Part shown: positions 31,284 through 39,147 of the stretch, in pieces
Layout: each line of letters starts with the position of its first letter
Numbering within the stretch: the stretch's first letter is position 1
From: Actinospineispora eucalypti
GTDB taxonomy: Bacteria > Actinomycetota > Actinomycetes > Mycobacteriales > Pseudonocardiaceae
NCBI GenBank assembly: GCA_014208095.1
Contig: JACHMT010000004.1
Location: forward strand, 558,001-622,000
Reading direction: 5' to 3'
Length of the DNA stretch: 64,000 bases
The notes under the pieces: generated by a model
What the model was told of the DNA's origin: nothing
The model's database searches: none
What the model saw: only the letters and a program-made list of their open reading frames with translations
Position numbers and translations under genes: made by a program

Positions 31284-32633
31284 TTGACGGCAACCGAGGA
31301 GACCGAGCCGGAATGCGTCGACCCCAAGCCGCGAAAGCCCTGGTACCGGTCGCTGTTCCTGCAGGTACTGGTGGCGGTGGTGGCCGGCATCGCGGTCGGG
31401 CACTTCTTCCCCACCCTCGGCGCGGACCTGAAGCCGCTGGGCGACGGCTTCATCAAGCTGATCAAGATGATCATCGCGCCGTTGATCTTCTGCGTGGTGG
31501 TGACCGGCATCGCCAAGGTCGGCGACCTGTCCTCGGTCGGCCGGATCGGGCTCAAGGCGATCGTCTACTTCGAGGTGGTCACCACGTTTGCCCTGGTCCT
31601 CGGCTTGCTGGTGGCCAACCTGACCCGGCCGGGCGCGGGGTTCACCGTCAACCCGGCCACCCTCGACCCGGCGGCCATCGACGCCAAGACCGGCGGCGGC
31701 CACCTGCCCAGCACCAAGGAGTTCCTGCTCGGCATCATCCCGGAGAGCGTGGTCGGCGCGTTCGCGCAGAACACGCTGCTGGCGGTGCTGCTGTTCGCCT
31801 GCCTGTTCGGCGTGGCGCTGGCCCAGTTCGGCGGCGGGCGGGCCACCCGGCTGCTCGAGCTGATCGAGGAGCTGAACGAGGTGATCTTCCGGATCGTCGG
31901 CTACATCATGAAGGTGGCGCCGATCGGTGCGTTCGGCGCGATGGCGTTCATCATCGGCCAGTACGGCATCGCGTCGCTGGCCACCTTCGGCAAGCTGATT
32001 CTGGCCTGTTACGGCGCCGGGGTGCTGTTCGTGCTCATCCTCGCGGTGATCGCGCGGGTGTTCGCCGGGGTGAACCTGTGGAAGTTCATCCGGTACACCC
32101 GGGAGGAGTTCGCGCTGGCGCTGGGCACCGCGTCCACCGAGTCGGTGCTGCCCCGGATCATGCAGAAGCTGCGCGACGCGGGGAACTCGCCGGCGGCCAC
32201 CGGGCTGGTCATCCCGACCGGCTACTCGTTCAACCTGGACGGGGCCACGGTGTACCTGGCCATCGCGTCGACCTTCCTGGCCCAGGTGTTCGGGGTGGAT
32301 CTCACCCTGGGCCAGCAGCTGGCCATGGTCGGCGTGCTGATGCTGACCTCGAAGGGCATGGCCGGCGTGCCCGGCTCGTCCTTCCTGGCGCTGTCCGCGA
32401 CCGCCGCCGCACTGGGCGCCTACCCGGTCGCCGGCGTCGCCCTGCTGCTCGGCGCGGACCGGATCATGGATTCCATGCGGGTGGTGGTCAACCTGCTCGG
32501 GAACTGCGTGGCCACGTTCGTGGTCGCCAACTGGGAGGGGCAGCTGGATGCGGAGCGGATGCGCGCCACGCTGAACGGCCGGCCCGCCCCCTCCGGTGCC
32601 GAAGCCAGCGCCTCGCGGGCCTACGATCATTAG
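31284..32633 (+). CDS. dctA: C4-dicarboxylate/cation symporter
   Basis: 449 residues from TTG 31284 with gggagg upstream. A DAACS family transporter: eight to nine hydrophobic segments, VGHFFPTLGADLKPLGDGFIKLIKMIIAPLIF, the serine-rich hairpin (GTASTESVLPRIM), NLDGATVY and GVPGSSFLAL, and the substrate-binding DRIMDSMRVVVNLLGNCVA. Takes up succinate, fumarate, malate or acidic amino acids with protons or Na+. A TTCCG/CGGAA palindrome marks a likely operator. A hydrolase gene follows 26 bp later. Confidence 0.9.
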   Translation: MTATEETEPECVDPKPRKPWYRSLFLQVLVAVVAGIAVGHFFPTLGADLKPLGDGFIKLIKMIIAPLIFCVVVTGIAKVGDLSSVGRIGLKAIVYFEVVTTFALVLGLLVANLTRPGAGFTVNPATLDPAAIDAKTGGGHLPSTKEFLLGIIPESVVGAFAQNTLLAVLLFACLFGVALAQFGGGRATRLLELIEELNEVIFRIVGYIMKVAPIGAFGAMAFIIGQYGIASLATFGKLILACYGAGVLFVLILAVIARVFAGVNLWKFIRYTREEFALALGTASTESVLPRIMQKLRDAGNSPAATGLVIPTGYSFNLDGATVYLAIASTFLAQVFGVDLTLGQQLAMVGVLMLTSKGMAGVPGSSFLALSATAAALGAYPVAGVALLLGADRIMDSMRVVVNLLGNCVATFVVANWEGQLDAERMRATLNGRPAPSGAEASASRAYDH

Positions 32634-32659
32634 ATGATTCCCTCCCAGGAGGCGGCCCG

Positions 32660-33511
32660 ATGAAGCCCGAGCGGCGCGAGTTTCCGGTCGAAGGGCTGAC
32701 CCTGGTCGGCGACTACTGGCGGGCCGAGGACCCGGTGGGCACCGTGCTGCTGCTGCACGGCGGCGGGCAGACCAGGCACTCCTGGTACCGCACTGCCGAG
32801 CGGCTGGCCGCCAACCGGTGGAACGCGCTGAACATGGACGCGCGCGGGCACGGCGAGTCCAGCTGGGCGAACGACGGCGACTACTCGATCGACGCGCTGC
32901 AGTCCGACCTGGCCACGGTGGTGGCCACGCTCGGTGAGCCGCCGGTGTTCGTCGGCGCCTCGATGGGTGGCTCCACGGCATTGGTCGCGCAGGGCGAGCG
33001 GGCGCTCGGCCGGGGCCTGGTGCTGGTGGACATCGTGCCCAAGCTGGAGATGGCCGGCGTGGACAAGATCCAGGCGTTCCTCACCGCCAACCTGGACGGG
33101 TTCGCCACCGTCGAGGATGCGGCCAAGGTGGTCTCCGCGTACAACCCGCACCGCAAGCGCCCGCCCACCCCGGACGGCCTGAAGAAGAACCTGCGCCTGC
33201 GGGCCGACGGCCGCTGGTACTGGCACTGGGACCCCGAGTTCATGCTGAACATCGACGACGAGCCGCGCCGCCAGGTCCGCGAGGAGCGCATGCGCGCCGC
33301 CGCGGCCGCCGTCCGGGTGCCGACCATGCTGGTCCGGGGCAAGCAGTCCGACCTGCTCAGCGACGAGGGTGTGCGGGACCTGCTGGAACTCATCCCGCAC
33401 ACCCGCTACACCGACGTCACCGGAGCCGGCCACATGGTCGCCGGCGACGACAACGACGTGTTCACCGAGCACCTGCTCGGCTTCCTGGACGAAGTCGCCG
33501 CCCGGGGATGA
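32660..33511 (+). CDS. alpha/beta hydrolase
   Basis: 283 residues from ATG 32660 with an aggagg-like site. Alpha/beta fold: oxyanion loop LLLHGGGQTRHSW, DARGHGESSW, nucleophile elbow GASMGGSTA (Ser) and the late acid/His pair (MLVRGKQSDLLS, GAGHMVAGDDNDVF). Similar to haloperoxidase or epoxide-hydrolase-like esterases; the substrate is unknown. Its stop overlaps the DinB start (ATGA). A TACGAT -10-like box lies inside the end of dctA. Confidence 0.88.
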   Translation: MKPERREFPVEGLTLVGDYWRAEDPVGTVLLLHGGGQTRHSWYRTAERLAANRWNALNMDARGHGESSWANDGDYSIDALQSDLATVVATLGEPPVFVGASMGGSTALVAQGERALGRGLVLVDIVPKLEMAGVDKIQAFLTANLDGFATVEDAAKVVSAYNPHRKRPPTPDGLKKNLRLRADGRWYWHWDPEFMLNIDDEPRRQVREERMRAAAAAVRVPTMLVRGKQSDLLSDEGVRDLLELIPHTRYTDVTGAGHMVAGDDNDVFTEHLLGFLDEVAARG

Positions 33512-34026
33512 ACCGGGTGGAGGTGCCGCCGCTGCCGGGCGAAGATCACTCGTGCTCCGAGTGCGGGTTCTCCTACCTGGCGCTGGACGTGGGCGAGGCC
33601 CGTGCGGTGATCACGGCGGTGCCGGACCGGACCCGAGCGGCCGCGCTGGCGGTGCCCGACCCGCGCCGGCGGCTCGCGCCGTCGCGTTGGTCCGCGCTGG
33701 AGTACGTCTGCCACCTGCGGGACGTGTACATCAGCTCGACGATCCGCCTGTACCGGGTGCGCACCGAGGACCGCCCGTCCCTGGAACCGATGCTGAACGA
33801 CCTGCGCACCGCCCGGTTCCGGCACAACGAAATGTCCCTGCCCGCCGTGCTGGACGAACTCGGCCTGACCGTGCTCGGCTTCCTGGACGAGGTGGACCGG
33901 GTACGCCCGGACGGTTGGACCCGCACCGCGACCCGCCTGCCCGGCGAGGAGCGGACCGCGCTGTGGTTCGTCCGGCACGCCGCCCACGAGGGCGTCCACC
34001 ACATCCGCGACATCGAAGCCAGCTGA
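33508..34026 (+). CDS. DinB family metal-binding protein
   Basis: 172 residues, ATG overlapping the hydrolase TGA. A short Cys-containing N-terminal piece (HSCSECGFSY) comes before a DinB four-helix bundle with three histidines placed for metal binding (YVCHLRDVY, then HAAHEGVHHIRDIEAS). Related bacterial proteins act as mycothiol- or bacillithiol-dependent transferases or have no known role. The mycothiol gene mshA elsewhere in the window fits such chemistry but is no proof. Confidence 0.8.
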   Translation: MNRVEVPPLPGEDHSCSECGFSYLALDVGEARAVITAVPDRTRAAALAVPDPRRRLAPSRWSALEYVCHLRDVYISSTIRLYRVRTEDRPSLEPMLNDLRTARFRHNEMSLPAVLDELGLTVLGFLDEVDRVRPDGWTRTATRLPGEERTALWFVRHAAHEGVHHIRDIEAS

Positions 34027-34428
34027 CCGTGGTCGGGCGTTGAGGCCGGCTCGACGACGCCGGAGCCCGGAGCCCGGAGCGGCGAAACTCGCGGCGCGGC
34101 ACGCCTTGGCTCTGCGTGGAAAAATGCGGCCACCCGGCAGGTGATCGTGCGCAAGCGCCGGTTGTGATCGCTGCTCGTCGTCGAAGGCAAGCTCAGCCCG
34201 GTCATTCCTTGATCAAAACCGGATCCATCCCGCGCTCGGCGGAGCGGTCGCCCAGCACAGTCAGCTCGCCGTCCCAGTTGCCTCATCCCGCCACGCGGTG
34301 GTCGCCCAGGGTGAGTGCCGGGTGCTGTGTGGCGGTGGTCCAGGGCGTCGTGTCCGCCGAGCGGCAGTTCAGGACTCCCGGGGGGAACTGTGGACCGCCG
34401 ACCTGGTCCGGACCTTCGGGTCGCGGTC
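34027..34428. other. 402-bp gene-free stretch with a repeat fragment
   Basis: No credible gene. At 34105-34132 TTGGCTCTGCGTGGAAAAAT matches the inner part of the MITE-like terminal repeats at 8192-8547 (about 21 of 25 positions). The rest shows only short, unmatched dyads. It separates convergent dinB and tetR genes. Confidence 0.5.
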
Positions 34429-34989
34429 TTAGAGCAGGCGATGGGCCAGCTCGGCCAGCCCGCTGGTGATGCGTTCGACCGACAGCCCGACCCGGTCCCG
34501 CTGGTATTGGTAGACCTCCGCCGCCAGCGGCGCCAACAGGGCATCGACCAGAGCCTCCGGGTCGGAGGTCCGTCCCGAGGCCACCACCAGCGCTTTCACG
34601 TGCGCGCGCCAGAACCCGTAGGCGCCGTGCGACATCCGGGCCGCCCCGGCATCCGCGCCGAGCAGTACGGGCAGCTGCGCCTCCAGCAGGGCGACCATCG
34701 CCGCGTAGAACGCGGCCAGCCGGTCGGCCGGCGGGGCGCCCGGGCCGAGCGGCGGCTGGCCGCGCAGGAGCTGTTCCTGCAGGTCACGCTCGTGCGCGTC
34801 GAGGATTGCCTCGGCCACCGAGCTGACGTCCGGGTAGCGGCGGTACAGCGTCGCCCGTCCGACGCCGGCGGTCCGGGCGATCTCGTCCATGGTCACCGCG
34901 CGTGGGTCGCGGGTGCGGAAGAGCTCCGTGGCGGCGGCCAGCACCCGCGCGCGGTTGCGCGCGGCGTCGGCGCGCTCGGTTGGGGGCAC
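34429..34989 (-). CDS. TetR family regulator of the azoR-SMR operon
   Basis: 186 residues from GTG 34989. HTH: RARVLAAATELFRTRDPRAVTMDEIARTAGVGRATLYRRYPDVSSVAEAIL. The C-terminal domain (PLAAEVYQYQRDRVGLSVERITSGLAELAHRLL) matches the TetR group that controls multidrug or quinone resistance genes. It is third in the string azoR, SMR, tetR, 61 bp after the SMR stop. The large dyad upstream of azoR (36045-36089) is its probable target. Confidence 0.82.
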   Translation of the reverse strand: MPPTERADAARNRARVLAAATELFRTRDPRAVTMDEIARTAGVGRATLYRRYPDVSSVAEAILDAHERDLQEQLLRGQPPLGPGAPPADRLAAFYAAMVALLEAQLPVLLGADAGAARMSHGAYGFWRAHVKALVVASGRTSDPEALVDALLAPLAAEVYQYQRDRVGLSVERITSGLAELAHRLL

Positions 34990-35050
34990 GGGCGCGATGG
35001 TAGGGCGCGTCCCCCGGCGGGTGGCGGAACCCGGGGCCGGGGGACGCGAC

Positions 35051-35380
35051 TCAGGCGTGCTCCGTGGTCGCATGGGCGAGCAGCACGCCGGCGGTGATCA
35101 GTGCCAGTGCGGTCATCCTCGACAGGGTGAGCCGGTCGTGGTGCACCAGCAGGCCGAGCAGGACCGCCCCGGCGGCCCCCATGCCGACGAACACCAGGTA
35201 AGCGGTGCTGATCGGCATGGCCCGCGCGGCCAGCGCGAGCAGGTAGATCACCCCCAGGCAGAGCACCAGGCAGAGCAGGGTCGGCCACGGCCGGCTGAGG
35301 CCCTGGGTGGGCGGGATGCTCTGCACCCAGGCGATCTCCACCACGCCGGCCAGTAACAGGTAGGTCCAGCCGGCGCTCAT
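35051..35380 (-). CDS. small multidrug resistance (SMR) transporter
   Basis: 109 residues, four hydrophobic helices. The key glutamate lies in the first helix (LLLAGVVEIAWVQSI, Glu at about residue 14), and SMR-type ISTAYLVFVGMGAAGAVLLG follows in the third. Length is typical of EmrE/SugE proteins, which export cationic drugs or guanidinium with protons as antiparallel dimers. Its ATG overlaps the azoR stop (ATGA). The missing Trp-Pro pattern of EmrE points toward the SugE/Gdx side. Confidence 0.85.
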   Translation of the reverse strand: MSAGWTYLLLAGVVEIAWVQSIPPTQGLSRPWPTLLCLVLCLGVIYLLALAARAMPISTAYLVFVGMGAAGAVLLGLLVHHDRLTLSRMTALALITAGVLLAHATTEHA

Positions 35381-36030
35381 TTCGCCACCTCGGTGTACTC
35401 GCGGCCCACCGCGGTGAGGGCCTCCCGGTGGGAGGCCGCGTGGGCCTGGGCCAGGTGGGTGAGGGTGTGGTCGACCTGGGTGTTGGTCAGTTCGGTGGTG
35501 ATGAACACCGGGTCGGTTACGCCGTAGTGGCCGCTCAGGAACGCGCGGAGGTAGGTCTCCTGGTGTTCCACCGAGGCCCGGGGGGTGCCGGGTCGGTAGG
35601 AGCCGCCCCGGGCGGAGGCGATCACGAAACGCTTCCCGGTCAGGGACATTCGCGGGAAGGTGACCTGGTCGATCCACAGCTTCAGCGCCGCCGGGATGGT
35701 GAAGTTGTACATCGGCGTGGTGATCAGCACGGTGTCGGCCGCCAGCAGTTCGTCCAGCAGCGGGCGGCAGACCTCCCAGGCCGTCTTCTGTGCGTCCGTG
35801 CGCACCGCCTCGGCGTAGCGGGCCGGGTCGGTGATGCCCGCGCGCAGCAGCTCGTCGCACAGCTCGGTCCATCCCTCGGTGATCACCGGGACCGGATCGG
35901 CGGCCAGGTCACGGTAGGTGTAGACGCCGGAGGGGTGGGCGGCGCGCCAGCGCGAGGCGTACTCGGCGCCCAGCTCGCGAGAGAACGAACGGCGGCGGGC
36001 GCTGGTGTCCAGGTGCAGCAGGTGGGTCAC
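35377..36030 (-). CDS. azoR: FMN-dependent NADH:azo/quinone reductase
   Basis: 217 residues from GTG 36030 with AGGAG upstream. Flavodoxin-like fold: HLDTSARRRSFSRELGAEYA, TPMYNFTIPAALKLWIDQVTFP (FMN site) and IASARGGSYRPGT. Reduces quinones or azo compounds using NADH with FMN. It heads the operon azoR-SMR-tetR; detoxification plus efflux under one TetR suggests a response to quinones or cationic drugs. It is divergent from the DUF2086 oxygenase. Confidence 0.87.
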   Translation of the reverse strand: MTHLLHLDTSARRRSFSRELGAEYASRWRAAHPSGVYTYRDLAADPVPVITEGWTELCDELLRAGITDPARYAEAVRTDAQKTAWEVCRPLLDELLAADTVLITTPMYNFTIPAALKLWIDQVTFPRMSLTGKRFVIASARGGSYRPGTPRASVEHQETYLRAFLSGHYGVTDPVFITTELTNTQVDHTLTHLAQAHAASHREALTAVGREYTEVAK

Positions 36031-36044
36031 GACAACTCCTAAGT

Positions 36045-36089
36045 GGTCACTCTGTCCGTTACGTCTCGCCTCAACCGGACAGGGTGACC
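36045..36089. promoter_or_regulatory. operator candidate of the azoR-SMR-tetR operon
   Basis: GGTCACTCTGTCCG (36045-36058) and CGGACAGGGTGACC (36076-36089) pair at 13 of 14 positions with a 17-nt spacer. The site lies 14 bp upstream of the azoR start and 50 bp from the divergent oxygenase ATG, so it could control both. Confidence 0.7.
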
Positions 36090-36139
36090 GGTTATTCCGG
36101 AACCGCAACCGAGGCCGCTCGAGCGGGGTTCGATGGGGT

Positions 36140-36829
36140 ATGACCACGCGACTGGACTGGGCCGAGATAGGCGAGAGGCTGGACGCCGGCGGGGTCGCGG
36201 TCACCCCGCCGGTGCTCACCCCGGACGAGTGCACGGAGCTGCGCGAGCTGTTCGACGCCGACGAGCTGTTCCGGAGCACGATCGTGATGGCCCGGCACGC
36301 CTTCGGCGAGGGCAGCTACCGGTACTTCGCCGACCCGCTGCCGCCCCTGGTGGCCAAACTGCGGGCAGAGCTGTACCCGCCGCTGGCCGCGATCGCCAAC
36401 CGCTGGGCCGCCCAGCTGGGCGAGCCGACGTGGCCGGACGAGCTCACCGAGCTGCACCGGCGGTGCGCCGCCGCCGGCCAGGACCGGCCGACGCCGCTGA
36501 TCCTGCGCTACGGCCCGGGCGGCTACAACTGCCTGCACCAGGATCTCTACGGGGAGCTGACCTTCCCGCTGCAGGTGCTGTTCATGCTGAACACGCCGGA
36601 CCGGGACTTCACCGGCGGGGAGAGCGTGTTCGTGGAGCAGCGGCCCCGCCAGCAGTCGCGCCCGGTGGTGGTGCGGCCGGGGCTGGGGCAGGCGGTGGTG
36701 TTCGCGGTGCACCACCGGCCGGTGCGCGGCTCGCGCGGCTTCCGGCGGGTGAACCTGCGGCACGGGGTCAGCGAGGTGCACGAGGGCCGGCGCCACGTGT
36801 TGGGGGTCATCTTCCACAACGCGCGCTGA
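36140..36829 (+). CDS. 2OG-Fe(II) oxygenase (DUF2086 type)
   Basis: 229 residues from ATG 36140. The iron facial triad is seen: His133 and Asp135 in LHQDLYGELTFPLQ, and a later histidine in VHHRPVRGSRGFRRVNLRHGVSEV with the Arg that holds 2-oxoglutarate. GGESVFVEQRPRQQSRP is typical of this family (Oxygenase-NA), which is predicted to demethylate nucleic acids, like AlkB, though not shown. The stop is 6 bp before a perfect 46-bp palindrome. Confidence 0.85.
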   Translation: MTTRLDWAEIGERLDAGGVAVTPPVLTPDECTELRELFDADELFRSTIVMARHAFGEGSYRYFADPLPPLVAKLRAELYPPLAAIANRWAAQLGEPTWPDELTELHRRCAAAGQDRPTPLILRYGPGGYNCLHQDLYGELTFPLQVLFMLNTPDRDFTGGESVFVEQRPRQQSRPVVVRPGLGQAVVFAVHHRPVRGSRGFRRVNLRHGVSEVHEGRRHVLGVIFHNAR

Positions 36830-36835
36830 CGCGCG

Positions 36836-36881
36836 CCCGTGAGTGATTTGTATGGCTATAGCCATACAAATCACTCACGGG
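36836..36881. repeat. 46-bp perfect palindrome, copy 1
   Basis: Two 23-bp arms with no mismatch and no loop: CCCGTGAGTGATTTGTATGG then CTA|TAG and the mirror. The second copy (58226-58271) differs by A to G in one arm and T to C at the paired position in the other, keeping the pair. Both copies lie within 6 bp of a stop codon. There is no T run. Confidence 0.85.
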
Positions 36882-36904
36882 CCGCGCAGCGGCAGAATGG
36901 CGGG

Positions 36905-37864
36905 GTGAGCAACCTGGAGACGCGGCCGAGCCTGGTGGAGTGCGGCGGACGGGCGGGCACCCCCGGCGGCCCGGTGCACGAGCTGCTGGCCGGACGGGCG
37001 GTACTGCTCGGCGAGCACACCGAGGTGCGCCGCCTGCTGCCCACGCTGGGCCGGCGGCTGGTCGGGGCCTGGTGCTTCCTGGACCACTACGGGCCGGACG
37101 ACATCGCCGAGGAACCGGGCATGCGGGTGCCGCCGCATCCGCACATCGGGCTGCAGACGGTGAGCTGGCTGCTGGACGGCGAGGTGCACCACCGGGACAG
37201 CCTGGGCAGCGACGTGGTCATCCGGCCCGGTCATCTGGCCCTGATGACCGCCGGCCGGGGCATCTCGCACTCGGAGAACTCGCCGCCGGTGCATCCCGCG
37301 CTGCTGCACGGCACGCAGCTGTGGGTGGCGCTGCCGGACTCCGCGCGGGCGATCCCGCCGGCGTTCGAGTACCACCAGGCGCTGCCGACGTTCACCGGGA
37401 ACGGGGTGCGCGCCACCGTGCTCCTGGGTGAGATGGCCGGGGCGCGGTCACCCGGCACCGTGCACACCCCGCTGGTCGGCGTGGACCTCGCCCTGGACAG
37501 GAGCGCGGACGCCCTGCTCCCGCTGGAGCCGGATTTCGAGCACGCGGTGCTCACCCCGACCGGCGGCGCCACGGTGGACGGGGTGGACCTGCAACCCGGA
37601 TCGCTGCTGTACCTGGGCACCGGGCGGCGGGAGGTCCGGGTGCGGGCCGGGGCGGACGCCCGGCTGCTGCTGCTCGGCGGCGAGCCGTTCTCCGAACGCA
37701 TCGTGATGTGGTGGAACTTCGTGGCCCGGGACGGTGCCGAGGTGGCCGAGGCGCGCACCGACTGGGCCGCCGGACGGCGGTTCGGCCAGGTGGCCGGAGG
37801 CCAACCACTGGACGCCCCCGAGCTGCCGCCCACCCCGCTCATCCCGCGTGGCCGCGTTCGCTGA
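36905..37864 (+). CDS. pirin family protein
   Basis: 319 residues from GTG 36905, 23 bp beyond the palindrome. A bicupin of the pirin type: VGAWCFLDHYGPDDI, the metal motif MRVPPHPHIGLQTVSWLLDGEVHHRDSLGS, MTAGRGISHSENSP (final His and Glu ligands) and a C-terminal second cupin. Pirins include quercetinases and redox sensors. Next to an oxygenase and an azoreductase operon, a role in aromatic or oxidative stress metabolism is possible but unproven. Confidence 0.87.
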   Translation: MSNLETRPSLVECGGRAGTPGGPVHELLAGRAVLLGEHTEVRRLLPTLGRRLVGAWCFLDHYGPDDIAEEPGMRVPPHPHIGLQTVSWLLDGEVHHRDSLGSDVVIRPGHLALMTAGRGISHSENSPPVHPALLHGTQLWVALPDSARAIPPAFEYHQALPTFTGNGVRATVLLGEMAGARSPGTVHTPLVGVDLALDRSADALLPLEPDFEHAVLTPTGGATVDGVDLQPGSLLYLGTGRREVRVRAGADARLLLLGGEPFSERIVMWWNFVARDGAEVAEARTDWAAGRRFGQVAGGQPLDAPELPPTPLIPRGRVR

Positions 37865-37901
37865 TCTACGCTGGCCGGCATCTCGGGGGCTGGAGGCACG
37901 G

Positions 37902-38225
37902 ATGAACCAAGCGAAACAGAGTGGTGAGGTGCTGGTGCGGGACGCCACCGAGCGGTCCCGGTTCGAGATCGCCGTGGACGGCGCGCTGGCCGGCTTCTCC
38001 GAGTACCACACCCGGCCCGGCCGCGTCGTGATCACGCACACCGAGATCGGGGACGAGTTCCAGGGCCAGGGCCTGGCCGGCAAGCTGGTGCGGGCCGCGC
38101 TGGAGCAGGTCAAGCGGCGGGGCGAGCAGATCACCCCGCTGTGCCCGTACGTGGCCGGCTACATCCGCAAGCACCCGGAGTACGTCTCGCTGGTGGACGA
38201 GCGCCACCGCACCCAGTTCGAGTAG
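37902..38225 (+). CDS. GNAT family N-acetyltransferase (YjdJ type)
   Basis: 107 residues from ATG 37902 with ggagg upstream. The short GNAT variety: FSEYHTRPGRVVITHTEIGDEFQGQGLAGKLVRAALEQVKRRGEQITPLCPYVAGYIRKHPEY. QGQGLAG is the acetyl-CoA P-loop, and the Cys in PLCPYV is typical of this subgroup. The substrate is unknown. It follows pirin by 37 bp and ends before the ATATCGCGGG repeat block. Confidence 0.87.
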   Translation: MNQAKQSGEVLVRDATERSRFEIAVDGALAGFSEYHTRPGRVVITHTEIGDEFQGQGLAGKLVRAALEQVKRRGEQITPLCPYVAGYIRKHPEYVSLVDERHRTQFE

Positions 38226-38236
38226 CCCGAACCAAC

Positions 38237-38337
38237 CCCATATCGCGGGTTTCGCCAGCCTGTGTCGCGGTTTCCCCCACGCCCGGTCGCTGACGGAATC
38301 CGCGATATGGGCCGGTGACACCCGCGATATGGGCGGG
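38237..38337. repeat. ATATCGCGGGTT inverted repeat block, copy 1
   Basis: CCATATCGCGGGTTTCGCCAGC (38239 on) and a diverged second unit on the left pair with two inverse units on the right (CCGCGATATGG, CCCGCGATATGG). The block fills the convergent space between the GNAT and hydrolase genes. The hydrolase TAA lies directly at its right edge. A larger relative is at 52172-52335. Confidence 0.75.
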
Positions 38338-39135
38338 TTAGGCGGCCGCCCGGTCCGCCTGGGTGCAGGTGTCCAGGATGGTGCGGGCGACCAGTTCGGG
38401 GTCGTCCACCATGGGCACGTGGCCGCAGCCGGGCAGCGTGACGTGCCGGGCGTTGGGCAGCAGCCGGGCGGCCCGCTGCGCCTGGCGCAGCGGCAGGATC
38501 CGGTCGTGTTCGGCCCAGGCGATGGTCAGCGGCACCCGGGGCGGGCGGCTGTGCCAGGCGAAACCCCGCCCGGCGCGCAGCGTGCGGGCGAACGCGGCGG
38601 ACTCGCGCAGCGCGGCCGCGTCGCCCTGCGCGGTGACCAGGTCGATCCGTTCCGGGTGCTCGTGCAGGATGCGCAGCGAGGCCGCGCGCAGGCCGGGGTT
38701 GTTCAGCAGGGCGTTGCTGGCGAACCCGGGGGCCAGCGCGCCGGCCCGGATCATCCGCAGCGTGGCGAAGGCCCGCACCCGGTCGCGGGCGGTCCAGAAG
38801 CCGGCCGGGGACAGCGCGGTCCCCGAGGCCACCAGGTCGCGGGAGGCCGCCTCCACCGTCATCAGCCCGCCGAGCGAGTTGCCGGCCAGGTGCGGGCGGT
38901 GCACGCCCAGCGCGCGGAACGTCTCGGCCAGCGTGTCCATGCTGGAGCCCAGGTCGTGCGGGTGGTCGGCGGGCAGCGGCGGGGACAGCCCGAACCCGGG
39001 CAGGTCCACCGCGATCACGTCGTGGTGTTCGGCGAGCAGGTCCAGCACCGGCTCCCAGGCCTGCCAGCGGTGGCCGATGCCGTGCAGCAGCACCAGCGGC
39101 GAGCCGTTGCCGCGCCGTTCAAAGTTGACCTTCAT
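38338..39135 (-). CDS. alpha/beta hydrolase
   Basis: 265 residues from ATG 39135. Oxyanion LLHGIGHRWQAWE, DLPGFGLSP, nucleophile elbow AGNSLGGLMT (Ser) and late CGHVPMVDDPE (His), so a complete triad. Similar to esterases and C-C hydrolases of lipid metabolism. It follows the SDR gene by 12 bp on the same strand, so the two are probably co-transcribed. The substrate is unknown. Confidence 0.87.
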   Translation of the reverse strand: MKVNFERRGNGSPLVLLHGIGHRWQAWEPVLDLLAEHHDVIAVDLPGFGLSPPLPADHPHDLGSSMDTLAETFRALGVHRPHLAGNSLGGLMTVEAASRDLVASGTALSPAGFWTARDRVRAFATLRMIRAGALAPGFASNALLNNPGLRAASLRILHEHPERIDLVTAQGDAAALRESAAFARTLRAGRGFAWHSRPPRVPLTIAWAEHDRILPLRQAQRAARLLPNARHVTLPGCGHVPMVDDPELVARTILDTCTQADRAAA

Positions 39136-39147
39136 GACATCACCTGC

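Noticed and set aside
36839-36904. Longer N-terminus for the pirin gene reading through the palindrome
   Set aside because: The extra residues come only from the palindrome sequence and are not family-like; GTG 36905 fits pirin length.
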